Part shown: piece after piece, positions 45,874-55,828 of the stretch
Position numbering within the stretch: position 1 is the stretch's first letter
Layout: each line of letters starts with the position of its first letter
DNA from: Alphaproteobacteria bacterium
GTDB taxonomy: Bacteria > Pseudomonadota > Alphaproteobacteria > RF32 > CAG-239
DNA length: 64,000 nucleotides
Direction: 5' to 3'
Assembly (NCBI GenBank): GCA_017501665.1
Contig: JAFVWM010000017.1
Location: 30,361 to 94,360, forward strand
Notes under the pieces: model-generated
The model's database searches: none
What the model saw: only the letters and a program-made list of their open reading frames with translations
What the model was told of the DNA's origin: nothing
Made by a program: the position numbers and the translations under genes

Positions 45874-47473
45874 TTATAAACTTCTCATCATTATCATAAT
45901 AAATCTACTTTTGATAACTTTTTATTTCCATCAAAAAACCGATTTTCATGGTGATGAAATATATTCATTTGCTCACTCCAACAGCAGACAAGGTCCCTAT
46001 ATGGTTCCTAATATGAATTCTTTCATAATTGATACTGAACATCAACTATATAACAAAACCCATCCTGCATCTTTCTTCAGCAATTATGTCACTGTATCGC
46101 CCGAACATCGTTTCAATTACAAACAAGTTATAGACAACCTGAGTGCTGGTGTCCATCCTCCGTTTTATTACCTTATATTACATACAATATCATCCTTTTT
46201 TCCTGAAACATTCAATAAATGGATGGCTTTTCCGATTAACATCATCGCTTTAACTTTTTCAATTTTTTTCTTATACAAAATCGCTTCACATATTTTTGAA
46301 GATAAAAAACTTTGTTATTTGAGTGTTATACTCTTCGGCTTTTCGCTAATAACTCTAAGCATGGCGGTTTTCATCAGATCATATACGTTACAAACCATGC
46401 TTATAAATTGGCTGATTTATGAACATTTACGACTTTTAAAAAGCAATCATCTTTCAGTTAAACAAGCACTCACAATCTTTATTTTGTCTTTTTTATGCTA
46501 TTCGACCCATTATTACCTCATAATTGCAGTATTTTTTATTGCTTCGTTCACCTGTCTTATACTATTAATAAATAAAAAAATTAAAATAATATTTTCATAC
46601 GCTCCGACGGTACTGACAAGCATTATATTATTTTTACCGATAATGACAAATGCTTTATATAATTCCTCTCGTGGACACGAATTAACAAATATGAAATTCG
46701 ATTATTTTTTGCTATATTTTGAAAAGATATTAAGCAAAATTGGTGATTTTATCATAACCAAAATTTTACCTTTTAATGATTTTTTCGGTTCATTAATTCT
46801 AGTTTGTCTTATCCTTGCGGCTTCTTTCGTAAAAATGTCCCCCTATCGTCCAAAAATCAACCGAAACTTCATTTATATAATTTTTTATACCTTGCCCTAT
46901 ATAATAACCATCACAATCATCCATCCTCTACTGCATATTTCTGAAGAAAGATATTTTGCCCCATTAACACCGACGCTATGCATCATTATAATTTACAGCG
47001 CTTGGATATTCTTACGCGCAACAAACATTTCTGACAAAATAATTAATTATGTTTTAGCCACACTCGTTTTATGCAACGTGTTTATGACCGATTTCTATAA
47101 TCGTAGCAATTTTTCATTTAGAACCACTCAAGAAGATGCTAAAATATTAGCCAAATTAAACGGCAAAAAAATCGTTCTTTTAAGTTCTTCCCATTTCGAT
47201 ATCACAAATTTAGTTAATAATTTTAAAAACTCTGAATATGTTAAAATCATAGAACGAAGAAACATTGAAGATTTTATAAATTTAATTATCACCGCAAAAG
47301 AAGATTATGCCATCATCACAAACTCAATGGTATCAAAAAACAACACCATTTCATCATCTAAACTATTTAATAATACTATCACTCACAACTTACAATATAT
47401 TAAAACATTCAAAAGAGGCTTATATTACTATGAATTATACAAAATAAACGACACAACTAAATCTTCGCTCTAG
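45851..47473 (+). CDS. ArnT/PMT-like (GT39/GT83-type) integral membrane glycosyltransferase
   Basis: The 540-residue protein has about eleven membrane segments. Its first periplasmic loop begins TDFHGDEIYSFAHS, carrying the acidic pair expected of GT-C enzymes that use polyprenyl-phosphate sugars. A later loop has GVHPPFYYLILHTISSFF, the H-P-P motif of this superfamily. Together with GT2 and GtrA it forms a plausible route: load sugar on carrier, flip it, transfer it in the periplasm. The acceptor (lipid A, LPS core or a protein) is not evident. It overlaps the GtrA gene by 23 bases. Confidence 0.8.
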   Translation: MKYVQKIDYKLLIIIIINLLLITFYFHQKTDFHGDEIYSFAHSNSRQGPYMVPNMNSFIIDTEHQLYNKTHPASFFSNYVTVSPEHRFNYKQVIDNLSAGVHPPFYYLILHTISSFFPETFNKWMAFPINIIALTFSIFFLYKIASHIFEDKKLCYLSVILFGFSLITLSMAVFIRSYTLQTMLINWLIYEHLRLLKSNHLSVKQALTIFILSFLCYSTHYYLIIAVFFIASFTCLILLINKKIKIIFSYAPTVLTSIILFLPIMTNALYNSSRGHELTNMKFDYFLLYFEKILSKIGDFIITKILPFNDFFGSLILVCLILAASFVKMSPYRPKINRNFIYIIFYTLPYIITITIIHPLLHISEERYFAPLTPTLCIIIIYSAWIFLRATNISDKIINYVLATLVLCNVFMTDFYNRSNFSFRTTQEDAKILAKLNGKKIVLLSSSHFDITNLVNNFKNSEYVKIIERRNIEDFINLIITAKEDYAIITNSMVSKNNTISSSKLFNNTITHNLQYIKTFKRGLYYYELYKINDTTKSSL

Positions 47474-47585
47474 TCATCTATTTGCTTAAAAATAAATAAA
47501 ATACAATCAAAGCACCTATGTTCTCTAAGATTTTTAGATTGATTTTCCCACAATAAAAATATAGCACACTCGACAACATAACCGT

Positions 47586-48491
47586 CTAATATTTCAAATA
47601 ATTAGCACGACTTATTTCTTTTTTAACTTTAGCAACGCTGTCTAAAACAACCCCCATAAGAAAACTTATAAAAGAACAAATCATCAAACTGCTGGCTAAA
47701 ATGGCTGTCGGAAATCTTGGAACCAAACCTGTATTTAAATATTCAATCACAACCGGTATTCCCAACCCCAAACCGATTAAAAACAAAAATAAAGATATCA
47801 TTCCGAAAAACATCATCGGACATTCTTCTTTTATGAGAAAAACAATTGTTTTCAATATTATTATTCCGTCTTTATATGTAGATAGTTTTGAAAAAGATCC
47901 TTCCGGACGTGAAAAATAATCTGTATCAACTTCTTTTATAGGCAATCTTCGAGACAGTGCAAATATGGTTAATTCCGTTTCAATTTCAAACCCTTTACTT
48001 TCAGCCGGAAATGTTTTAACAAATCTTTTAGAAAATACTCTCAAACCGGATAACATATCCCTTAACTTATACCCTAAAATAAGTTCTACAATTTTAGTTA
48101 ACACTTTATTTCCGCCACGATGACCGCTTCTGTAACAAGCATCTTCCGTTTCTTTTCTAACCCCTACCACCATATCTGACTTTTCATCTTGTAAAATTTT
48201 TATCAAGTTAGGAATTGCTTTTATATCATACGTTCCGTCTCCATCTATCATAACATAAACATCTGCATCAATATCCGCAAACATTCTTCTGACGGCATTA
48301 CCTTTTCCCTGTCTGCCTTCGAACATAACTTTAGCACCGGCTTTTTTTGCTTTTTCTGCCGTTTTATCTGTCGAATTATTATCGCAAACAAAAATTTCTG
48401 CTTTAGGAAGATATTTCTTACAGTCTTTAACAACTTTTGCTATTGTCAACTCTTCATTATAACATGGTATTAATACCGCAACTTTACTCAT
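47586..48491 (-). CDS. Family 2 glycosyltransferase, DPM1/GtrB-like
   Basis: The 301 residues contain AVLIPCYNEELTIAKVV, EIFVCDNNSTDKTAEKAKKAG, VMIDGDGTYDIKAIPNL and GLRVFSKRFVKTFPA. Two C-terminal membrane segments (about 230-255, 265-290) follow. It is the second enzyme of this class in the region, on the opposite strand. It is downstream of a large membrane protein, with AAAGGAGC before the ATG. It probably supplies a different polyprenyl-phosphate sugar. Confidence 0.87.
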   Translation of the reverse strand: MSKVAVLIPCYNEELTIAKVVKDCKKYLPKAEIFVCDNNSTDKTAEKAKKAGAKVMFEGRQGKGNAVRRMFADIDADVYVMIDGDGTYDIKAIPNLIKILQDEKSDMVVGVRKETEDACYRSGHRGGNKVLTKIVELILGYKLRDMLSGLRVFSKRFVKTFPAESKGFEIETELTIFALSRRLPIKEVDTDYFSRPEGSFSKLSTYKDGIIILKTIVFLIKEECPMMFFGMISLFLFLIGLGLGIPVVIEYLNTGLVPRFPTAILASSLMICSFISFLMGVVLDSVAKVKKEISRANYLKY

Positions 48492-48523
48492 TTTATAAAG
48501 CTCCTTTATTCGACATTATTTTA

Positions 48524-50218
48524 TTAAGTTTTTTTAATAAAATTATTCTTTATTTTAACGGTTTCATCCTCACAACTTAACTCATCAACATTCTTATCAA
48601 CCAAAATTTCATCCTTTTTATTTTCAGGCACACAAATACACAAACCTTCATCAAGATTATTTTCTAAACGGCGACAATATTTTCCATCCAATTCTTTATT
48701 TACCGAAATCATATAATCTTGATACCAAGGAAGCATACTGTTCATCATTCTGTATATGACAACAGTTTCTCCTTTATGATTTTTTACAATCTCATCTCTG
48801 ATTTTGTGAAAACGCCCTCGTTCAACAAAATCAGATCCCTTCATATAAGTTGCATTTAAATGTTTATACCCCAATGCTCTAAATTTATTTTCTTTCGCCA
48901 ATTCAACAATAACACCTGCCGAGGGAAAATTATATAACTTCAACAATGTATTTTCCGGCAATTTCACTTTTTCAACATCAACAAACTTTTTTTCTTTTCT
49001 CAAATTATCCCACTCATAGCTGTCTTTGGGAATTAAAATCAATATAGTTGATGCAATCACTACAAAAGAATAATACAACGCAAATCTAATATTATTTTCC
49101 GTTTTATATGAAAATAATATCTTAACAAAAAATATTGCCGATAACATTTCCATAACGATAATATAGCGATAAATTCCAAATAAATTCATCCAAATAATAT
49201 ATGATAAAAATAAAAATACAGCGTAAAAACACCACAATCTGTTTTTGGCAAAATCTTTCCATCTTGCCGGTTTTATACTCATATAAACCACAAAACATAT
49301 AGCCAATGTATAAAAAAACATTCCCCTAAAATCAAAGAAATATGTTTCGGCGTTTTGCCCGTTCCACGTATATGGAAAAATAAATTTGCGAAATCCTTGA
49401 GGAATAAATCGAGTATCAGAATAATTAAAATCATCAAACCAAGATGATTTAAAAATCCCATTCAAAAAAGGAAAGAACGGATTTTGATACAAATCCCACA
49501 TTTTATACATCCACCAACCGTTAACGGCCAGATACCCTGACAATCCGCCCAAAGTAAATAACAAAATAAATTCAAAAGGCTTCTCAAGATATTTATAACA
49601 AAAAATCAAAGAAATTCCGCAGGCAATACAAATATATACAATCGTTGACTTCAACCCCAAGGCGCAACCTAAAATAAGTCCGGCGATAAAAAACTTGTAC
49701 CATTTTTGCAAAGATTGATCTTTTATCATATCAAATAAGACATATAACGAGATAAAGGCAAACAAAGCTACTTGTATTTCATTGGTCGAAGAACCGATTT
49801 GAAAATATGTTATCTGACCGGTTGATGCGATAAGCATCACCATTAATATTTTAAAAAAATTGCTGATTTTCTTCTCATCAAAAAACAACAAAACTATTTT
49901 ATAAAAAACAAACAATAACCCGCCAAACCACAAACCCTGAAAAGCAAAAATCAGACCCAAATTATCATTAAAATTTTTAATCATCAAATATAATGGAATA
50001 TCAATAAGCGGATTAAAAAATGTATTTACCGAAGCCGGCACAATATCAAAACCAAGACGATTATAAAAAAAAGCAAACGGATTATAATAATGATAATTAG
50101 TAAAATCCCACCTGTTTTCAAACTTATTTACAACACTTATAACAACTGCAATCACACAAAAAAACAATAACAGTATAGAATTTTGAAACACCCGATTTTT
50201 CAATATTTTAAAAACCAC
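48524..50218 (-). CDS. Large multi-spanning membrane protein, probable GT-C glycosyltransferase
   Basis: A 564-residue protein with about ten membrane segments over residues 10-400 and a hydrophilic C-terminal domain (about 430-564). The first loop has NRWDFTNYHYYNPFAFFYNRL, an acidic and aromatic loop in the place where GT-C enzymes keep the catalytic Asp. I do not recognise the exact family. It is 32 bases upstream of the GT2 on the same strand, suggesting the two act together. The start is uncertain: GTG at 50218 has no good site, and TTG at 50203 lies 11 bases after AGGTGG. Confidence 0.65.
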   Translation of the reverse strand: MVFKILKNRVFQNSILLLFFCVIAVVISVVNKFENRWDFTNYHYYNPFAFFYNRLGFDIVPASVNTFFNPLIDIPLYLMIKNFNDNLGLIFAFQGLWFGGLLFVFYKIVLLFFDEKKISNFFKILMVMLIASTGQITYFQIGSSTNEIQVALFAFISLYVLFDMIKDQSLQKWYKFFIAGLILGCALGLKSTIVYICIACGISLIFCYKYLEKPFEFILLFTLGGLSGYLAVNGWWMYKMWDLYQNPFFPFLNGIFKSSWFDDFNYSDTRFIPQGFRKFIFPYTWNGQNAETYFFDFRGMFFYTLAICFVVYMSIKPARWKDFAKNRLWCFYAVFLFLSYIIWMNLFGIYRYIIVMEMLSAIFFVKILFSYKTENNIRFALYYSFVVIASTILILIPKDSYEWDNLRKEKKFVDVEKVKLPENTLLKLYNFPSAGVIVELAKENKFRALGYKHLNATYMKGSDFVERGRFHKIRDEIVKNHKGETVVIYRMMNSMLPWYQDYMISVNKELDGKYCRRLENNLDEGLCICVPENKKDEILVDKNVDELSCEDETVKIKNNFIKKT

Positions 50219-50390
50219 CTAAATTATCCTATCACTATAAAATATTTATTCTAATCAATAATATAAATAGAATATTTTAATGCTTTTTATAAGTAAACAA
50301 TATAATATATTATGCACAGAATCTATTGCCGACCTTATTTTATTCTGCAAAGCTGAAGTATATCAACCAAACGAGTTTTTTTCAAAAAAG

Positions 50391-50518
50391 CTCGGAGAAT
50401 GGTTCAGATAAAGTCAAAATAAAAAAAACCGGCGAGCGAGTGTAGATAATACTACATGACTTAAGCCGGTTATTTGCATATTTTGGCTTCTAGATGAGCC
50501 GTTATACAACCTTTTTTA
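50391..50518 (-). repeat. Nested palindromic 3'-end element, copy 3 (after ftsH)
   Basis: The element has the family ends CTCGGAGAA (50391-50399) and GTTATAC (50501-50507), and its right end abuts the ftsH stop. The inner stem is different from copies 1 and 4 (ACCGGC with GCCGGT), yet the cap GTGTAG-ATAATA-CTACATGAC fits the family, with a compensating G-C swap in the stem. From ftsH it ends CTCCGAGC followed by six T. A further inverted repeat ACGAG(T)n/(A)nGCTCG at 50371-50394 joins on the far side. Confidence 0.8.
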
Positions 50519-52384
50519 CTATAACTCAGGGATTGATGCCTTAGTCTTTTTCTCTTCTGCAACCGGAGCATCTTTTCCTTTCGCTATTGTCTTTCCGGCG
50601 AGAATATCTTTAATTTCTTCACCGGTCAAAGTTTCGTACTCAATTAAAGCTTCCGAGAGTTTTTCCCAATCTTCTTTATGCTCGGACAAAAGCTTTTTAG
50701 CTCCTTCATATCCGCCCATAACCAAAGATTTAATCTCGGCATCGACAAGTTTAGCGGTTTCTTCACTCATATTTTTGCTTTGAGTAACCGATTTGCCTAA
50801 AAATACTTCGCCGGTATTTTCGGCATACAAAACCGGCCCCAACTTTTCACTCATACCCCATTCGGTAACCATAGAACGAGCTAAATTTGTAGCCGCCGCA
50901 ATATCCGAAGATGCACCGGATGTAATTTTTTTCGGACCGAATTTTAATTCTTCGGCCACTCTTCCGCCCATAGTGATAATAAGGCGAGAAAGCATTTTGG
51001 TCTTAGAATAAGAATATTGATCTTTCTCGGGCAATTGTTGCACCATACCCAAAGCACGTCCGCGCGGAATAATTGTTGCTTTGTGAATAGGATCGGTTTC
51101 CTCCACAAACAACGAGCAAATAGCATGGCCGGCTTCATGATAAGCAGTCAGTTTTTTCTCATTCTCATCCATTGCCATAGATTTTCGTTCAGCCCCCATA
51201 AGAACCTTATCTTTAGCCTCATCAAAGTCTTTTGAAGTAACCTTTGTTTTATTCTTTCTGGCCGCCAACAGGGCTGCTTCATTAACCAAGTTTGCCAAAT
51301 CGGCGCCGGAAAAACCCGGAGTTCCTCTTGCAATAACCGACAAATTAACATCTTTAGCCAAAGGAACTTTTTTAACATGAACCTTTAATATTTCTTCACG
51401 ACCTTTTTTATCAGGATTCGTAACCGTTACCTGTCTGTCAAAACGTCCCGGGCGCAACAAAGCCGGATCCAAAACATCCGGTCTGTTTGTTGCCGCAATC
51501 AAAATAACATTTTCTTTTTCTTCAAAACCGTCCATTTCAACAAGTAACTGGTTTAATGTTTGTTCACGTTCGTCATTACCACCGCCTAGACCGGCACCGC
51601 GATGGCGACCAACAGCATCAATTTCATCAATAAACAATAAACATGGTGCATTTTTCTTGGCCTGAGCAAACATATCTCTGACTCGGCTTGCACCGACACC
51701 GACAAACATTTCCACAAAATCGGAACCTGAAATTGAGAAAAACGGTACATCAGCCTCACCGGCCACAGCCTTTGCCAACAAAGTTTTACCCGTTCCCGGA
51801 GGACCGACCATCAAAACCCCCTTCGGAATTTTACCGCCCAAGCGCTGAAATTTTGCCGGATCCTTCAAAAAGTCGATAACTTCTTCCAACTCTTGTTTGG
51901 CTTCATCAGCACCGGCCACATCGGCAAACGTAACTTTTTTGGTATTTTCCATCAATCTGGCACGCGATTTTCCGAAACTCATCGCCTTGTTATTACCGGC
52001 ATTTGCTTGGCGCATAAAAAACACCCAAACACCGATTAGTAACAACATCGGAAACCACGAAATAAACATTCCCCAAAGATTATCACCGGTAGTATCTTCA
52101 GGCATGGCATTTACTTTAACATCATTCTTACGAAGATTTTCTACCATTGTGGGATCATAGGGGGCATATGTATAAAAACGAGATCCGTTTGTAGCCACAC
52201 CACTGATACTGGCACCGCTAATCGTAACTTCGGAAATTTGTTTTTTTTCCACCCTATCCATAAACTCGGAAAACGCCAGTTTTTCAGAACTTGCCTTAGA
52301 CACATCACCGTTAAACATTGCCGAACCGAAAGACAAAATAACGAATACAGCAATCCAAATCAGTAAGTTTTTCCCCATTCCCAT
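50519..52384 (-). CDS. ftsH: ATP-dependent zinc metalloprotease FtsH
   Basis: FtsH degrades membrane and regulatory proteins. The 621 residues from ATG 52384 (numbers here are from the TTG six codons earlier) have two membrane segments (about 11-28 and 112-130), the AAA module and the protease domain. The AAA module shows Walker A GPPGTGKT (200-207), Walker B LLFIDEID (255-262) and the second region of homology [20 protein letters not shown]. The zinc site is HEAGH (422-426). AAGGA lies seven bases before this ATG. A palindromic element follows its stop directly. Confidence 0.97.
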   Translation of the reverse strand: MGMGKNLLIWIAVFVILSFGSAMFNGDVSKASSEKLAFSEFMDRVEKKQISEVTISGASISGVATNGSRFYTYAPYDPTMVENLRKNDVKVNAMPEDTTGDNLWGMFISWFPMLLLIGVWVFFMRQANAGNNKAMSFGKSRARLMENTKKVTFADVAGADEAKQELEEVIDFLKDPAKFQRLGGKIPKGVLMVGPPGTGKTLLAKAVAGEADVPFFSISGSDFVEMFVGVGASRVRDMFAQAKKNAPCLLFIDEIDAVGRHRGAGLGGGNDEREQTLNQLLVEMDGFEEKENVILIAATNRPDVLDPALLRPGRFDRQVTVTNPDKKGREEILKVHVKKVPLAKDVNLSVIARGTPGFSGADLANLVNEAALLAARKNKTKVTSKDFDEAKDKVLMGAERKSMAMDENEKKLTAYHEAGHAICSLFVEETDPIHKATIIPRGRALGMVQQLPEKDQYSYSKTKMLSRLIITMGGRVAEELKFGPKKITSGASSDIAAATNLARSMVTEWGMSEKLGPVLYAENTGEVFLGKSVTQSKNMSEETAKLVDAEIKSLVMGGYEGAKKLLSEHKEDWEKLSEALIEYETLTGEEIKDILAGKTIAKGKDAPVAEEKKTKASIPEL

Positions 52385-52472
52385 TTCATAATCCTTAAAC
52401 AAAAAATTTACATTAACTCTTAATATATAGTTTTTTTATTTTCAAAACACAAGTAATACTTCAAATGTTCAC

Positions 52473-52505
52473 AAAAAAAAGCCGTCCTCACAAATTAAGA
52501 ACGAC
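52473..52505 (-). terminator. Terminator of the DsbA-like gene
   Basis: On the minus strand GTCGTTCTT and GAGGACGGC pair over nine bases with several G-U pairs, and eight T follow. It separates the DsbA-like gene from ftsH. Confidence 0.7.
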
Positions 52506-52529
52506 TTTTTTTTATAATTTAAATATCAA

Positions 52530-53249
52530 CTATTTTGCAGCATCAATAGCGTCTTGAATAACTTTGGCATCAAGAGTTTGCAAAATTTTGTTGTTCAAAA
52601 CCAAAGTCGGAACTCCGGTAACTTGAATTTTTCCGGCCAATTCAGAAACTGCACTCAAAGTTTTTTGAACTTTTTCAGATTTCATATCAGCTTTCAATTT
52701 TTCCATATCAACACCGGCCTTTTCAGCTGCGGCATATACTTTTCCTTCATCCAAGCGACCTTCTGTTTCGAAAATTGCACTATATACTTCAGCAAACTTA
52801 CCTTGTTCAACAGCGGCTATAGAAGCTTCGGCAGCTACCTTAGAAGCAGGAGACAAGAAAGACATCGGTTTAGCAACAACTTTCAAATCAGGATTTGCTG
52901 CAATAATCTGCTTTATTACAGGATATATTCTTCCGCAAAAACCGCAAGAATAGTCAAAGAATTCAACTAAAACAATTTTACCGTCAGGATTACCCATAAC
53001 ACCATCACCGGCACGATTATATAATTCTTCGGCATTGGCTTTTACGTTTTCTTCTGCTTTTTTCAAAGCTTCAGCTCTTTGTTGTTCCTCATAAGATTGC
53101 ATAGCATTGATAATCATTTGCGGTTTAGCCATCAATTCTTCTTCAACAGATGATTTTTTAGATGTGCAACAAAAGATATTCATAGCCAAGGCAACAACAG
53201 CCAATACTAACGCAACCAAAGACACATATAAAGCATTTAATTTTTTCAT
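52530..53249 (-). CDS. DsbA/Com1-like thiol-disulfide oxidoreductase
   Basis: The 239-residue protein has an N-terminal membrane segment or signal (about 8-28) ending at a FCC pair. A helical dimerisation-like stretch follows (35-80), then a thioredoxin-DsbA domain with VEFFDYSCGFCGRIYPVIKQI (active-site CGFC) and the cis-proline loop VTGVPTLVLNN. The layout matches ScsC/Com1 or BdbD-type proteins that isomerise or oxidise periplasmic disulfides. AAGGA precedes the ATG. No DsbB-like partner is seen here. Confidence 0.85.
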   Translation of the reverse strand: MKKLNALYVSLVALVLAVVALAMNIFCCTSKKSSVEEELMAKPQMIINAMQSYEEQQRAEALKKAEENVKANAEELYNRAGDGVMGNPDGKIVLVEFFDYSCGFCGRIYPVIKQIIAANPDLKVVAKPMSFLSPASKVAAEASIAAVEQGKFAEVYSAIFETEGRLDEGKVYAAAEKAGVDMEKLKADMKSEKVQKTLSAVSELAGKIQVTGVPTLVLNNKILQTLDAKVIQDAIDAAK

Positions 53250-53403
53250 TTTGTTTTCCTTATAATATTATAATATTTTTTAAAAACCAAAGTCATAATA
53301 TACAATCAAAATATTATTTACAAGACAAAAATAAATATTATTGATATATAAAAAAAAATAAATATAAATATAAAGTATAAAAAACAATATCGGGAAAATT
53401 AAA

Positions 53404-54063
53404 ATGTTTCATATAAATGTTTCGTTACTGTCAAAGACAAAAGCCTTAGAGGCAAACATTGATCAATTTCATGACAAACTTATAGATATTTCACTAAGTT
53501 TTAGCAAAGCAATAAAAACCTACCTGAAAGAAGGTCGCAGTCACGATTTTGAAAAATATTCCAAACAGGTCAAAAATATTGAACATGAAGCAGATACCCT
53601 TCGTCGTGATATTGAAAAACGCTTATATTCGTATAACTTATTACCTGATTTACGTGCCGATGTATTAAAATTGGTTGAAAATTTAGACAAGGTTATCAAC
53701 AAATTTGAAGAAGTAACCTACATGTTTTTTGCTCAAAAACCAGATATCCCCGATGAATACCGCGGTTATTTTAAAGAATTGGGCAAACTAAGCGCCGGAT
53801 GTGCCGAAAGCATGTGCAAAGCCTCGCGAGCTTATTTCAGAGACCTGACAACCATGCGTGACTATGCTCAAAAAGTGTATTTTTTAGAACACGAATCTGA
53901 TACATGCTCAAGAAATTTAACTGAAGAAATATTTGCTTCACCTCGTTCATTGGCCGAAAAAATGCAACTCCGCCAATTTATCGATGGTATTGCCGATATT
54001 GCCGACGAAGCCGAAGACTTTATTGACCAGTTGTTAATTTTTGCAATTAAACGAGATATCTGA
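53404..54063 (+). CDS. PhoU-like DUF47 protein
   Basis: The 219-residue all-helical protein has the DUF47 pattern: KQVKNIEHEADTLRRDIEKRLYS, LLPDLRADVLKLVENLDKVINKFEEV and VYFLEHESDTCSRNLTEEIF. The ExxxD-type metal clusters are those of PhoU. DUF47 proteins nearly always accompany Pit transporters, as here (the next start overlaps the stop), and are thought to regulate phosphate flux. Confidence 0.9.
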   Translation: MFHINVSLLSKTKALEANIDQFHDKLIDISLSFSKAIKTYLKEGRSHDFEKYSKQVKNIEHEADTLRRDIEKRLYSYNLLPDLRADVLKLVENLDKVINKFEEVTYMFFAQKPDIPDEYRGYFKELGKLSAGCAESMCKASRAYFRDLTTMRDYAQKVYFLEHESDTCSRNLTEEIFASPRSLAEKMQLRQFIDGIADIADEAEDFIDQLLIFAIKRDI

Positions 54064-55115
54064 TGGATTTGCTTTTTTTATTTTTTATAAGTTCGGGTTT
54101 ATTCTTAGGATGGTCACTCGGTGCAAGCGATGCCTCAAACATCTTCGGCACAGCTATTGCTACCCGAATGATTCGTTTTAACACCGCCGCATTGATAGCC
54201 TCAATTTTTTTAATTATCGGCGCTGTTCATGCCGGTGCCGGCGGTGCCGAAACATTAGGACAATTAGGTAGTATCAACACTCTACCCGGAGCCTTTATGT
54301 CAGCCCTTGCGGCAGCTATTGCCATTTGTTGGTCGGTAAAAGTTTCAATGCCGGTATCAACATCACAAGCCGTAGTCGGCGCAATAATCGGATGGAACTT
54401 TTATGCCGGAAAACCGACAGACTATAGTGTGTTAACCAAAATAGTAGGCACTTGGATTTTTTGCCCCATTCTTGCCGGAATTGCTTCCATAATTTTATAT
54501 CGCATTATTCAATACTGTTGCAAAAAATCAAATACGCATCTTATCCGACGCGACCAATATACTCGTATCGGCTTGGTTATTGCCGGAGCATTTGGAGCAT
54601 ATGCCTTAGGTGCAAACAACATCGCCAATGTAATGGGAGTCTTTGTTCCTTCTTCTCCGTTGAAAGAACTGCTTCTGCCCTTCGGTATAGTCTTAAACAA
54701 AGCCCAAGTTTTATTTTTACTTGGCGCCATCGCCATTTCTATCGGCATTTTCACCTACTCACAAAGAGTTATAAAGACTATCGGCAACGGCATTATGAAG
54801 ATGTCTCCTTTAATGGCTTTTGTTGTTGTTATATCTCAAGCTTTGGTGTTGTTTTTATTTTCATCTCAAGCTTTATTTAATTTTTTATCTTCGCATAATT
54901 TACCGACGATTCCTCTCGTTCCCGTATCCAGCACACAAGCTGTGGTCGGGGCAGTCATTGGCATTGGTATAGCCAAAGGCGGTAACGATATAAATTGGAA
55001 TATCTTAGGTAAAATAGTATTAAGTTGGATAATTGCTCCGCTTTTATCAGCACTTATTTGCTATATATCTTTGTTCTTCTTACAAAACGTATTCAACTTG
55101 GTAGTATACAAATGA
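54063..55115 (+). CDS. Inorganic phosphate transporter, PiT family
   Basis: A 350-residue inner-membrane protein with about ten segments and two inverted signature repeats: GASDASNIFGTAIATRMI near residue 21 and the second YALGANNIANVMGVF near 180. VSMPVSTSQAVVGAIIG and VPVSSTQAVVGAVIG are the paired half-repeats. PiT carriers bring in metal-phosphate with protons. It is coupled to the DUF47 gene (TGATG) and to rlmH downstream (ATGA). Confidence 0.93.
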   Translation: MDLLFLFFISSGLFLGWSLGASDASNIFGTAIATRMIRFNTAALIASIFLIIGAVHAGAGGAETLGQLGSINTLPGAFMSALAAAIAICWSVKVSMPVSTSQAVVGAIIGWNFYAGKPTDYSVLTKIVGTWIFCPILAGIASIILYRIIQYCCKKSNTHLIRRDQYTRIGLVIAGAFGAYALGANNIANVMGVFVPSSPLKELLLPFGIVLNKAQVLFLLGAIAISIGIFTYSQRVIKTIGNGIMKMSPLMAFVVVISQALVLFLFSSQALFNFLSSHNLPTIPLVPVSSTQAVVGAVIGIGIAKGGNDINWNILGKIVLSWIIAPLLSALICYISLFFLQNVFNLVVYK

Positions 55116-55549
55116 AAATAAATATTGTTGCCATCGGCAAATGCAAAAAAAATTCACCTGAATACGCCATTATCGAGGAGTACATCAAACGCTCAAACTG
55201 GCAAATAAACATCAAAGAAAAAGACAATTCAAATCAAGTAGACGAAGCTGAATTTTTAAACAACTCAATTAAAAGCGGAAAAGTTGTGGTCTTGGACGAG
55301 CGTGGGCAAAATATGAAATCAACCGAACTTGCAACAATTGTCGAAAACTGGCAATTAAACGGAACTTCGGAAATAAATTTCCTTATCGGTGGTGCCGATG
55401 GTCATCTTCAATCAACTCGTGATAAAGCTGATTTAATCTTATCCTTCGGCAAACTTACCATGCCTCATATGCTAATGCGTGCAGTCTTAGCCGAACAGAT
55501 TTATCGTATTCAAACTATTATAACCAAACACCCGTATCATAGGGAATAA
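55112..55549 (+). CDS. rlmH: 23S rRNA (pseudouridine-1915-N3)-methyltransferase RlmH
   Basis: RlmH methylates pseudouridine 1915 in helix 69 of 23S rRNA, on assembled ribosomes. The 145 residues have MKINIVAIGKCKK, LDERGQNMKSTELA, the SPOUT knot FLIGGADGHLQ and the ending MPHMLMRAVLAEQIYRIQ then HPYHRE. I use the ATG at 55112; the longer frame lies inside the transporter gene. rlmH commonly adjoins rsfS; here the two are convergent with palindromic elements between. Confidence 0.95.
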   Translation: MKINIVAIGKCKKNSPEYAIIEEYIKRSNWQINIKEKDNSNQVDEAEFLNNSIKSGKVVVLDERGQNMKSTELATIVENWQLNGTSEINFLIGGADGHLQSTRDKADLILSFGKLTMPHMLMRAVLAEQIYRIQTIITKHPYHRE

Positions 55550-55557
55550 GGAATGCT

Positions 55558-55590
55558 GTTATACGAGTTTTTTCCAAAAAACTCGGAGAA
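55558..55590. repeat. Palindromic connector next to the rlmH stop
   Basis: GTTATACGAG is followed by T6-CC-A6 and CTCGGAGAA, so CGAG(T)6 and (A)6CTCG pair perfectly. The same junction occurs at 55691-55723, 133 bases later. The hairpin is flanked by T-runs in both orientations and can serve as an intrinsic terminator for rlmH. Confidence 0.75.
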
Positions 55591-55700
55591 TAGTTCAGAT
55601 AAAGTGATTTCTAGGAGAGTCAAAAATTTTGAGCCGTACAAATAGCTACGTGAATTTTTAACTGCTCCGTAAAATTGCTTTAGATGAGCTGTTATACGAG
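55582..55700 (-). repeat. Nested palindromic 3'-end element, copy 4 (rlmH-rsfS, proximal to rlmH)
   Basis: The ends are CTCGGAGAA and GTTATACGAG. The outer stem shows 23 aligned positions with two A-G/G-A tandem mismatches and two isolated G-A mismatches. The inner stem GAGAGTCAAAAATTTT-type and cap GCCGTAC-AAATA-GCTACGTGA are closest to copy 1. It is tandem with copy 5 and shares a connector hairpin with it. Confidence 0.8.
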
Positions 55701-55714
55701 TTTTTTCAAAAAAA

Positions 55715-55828
55715 CTCGGAGAACGAGGTTAATAATAAGATTTTAGAGAAGAAAAAGCGGAGTGTACAAAATAGTACATGAGCATTTTTCTTACTCGCGA
55801 AATCTGTATTAGTAACCCGTTATACGAG
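55715..55828 (-). repeat. Nested palindromic 3'-end element, copy 5 (after rsfS)
   Basis: CTCG/CGAG closes the element, followed by GGTTAATA-type, AGATTT/AAATCT and AAGAAAAAGC/GCATTTTTCTT stems, with the cap GTGTAC-AAAATA-GTACATGAG. The inner sequence is unrelated to copy 4 although the ends and cap are kept. The right end is three bases from the rsfS stop; reading from rsfS it ends CTCCGAG followed by seven T. Confidence 0.8.
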
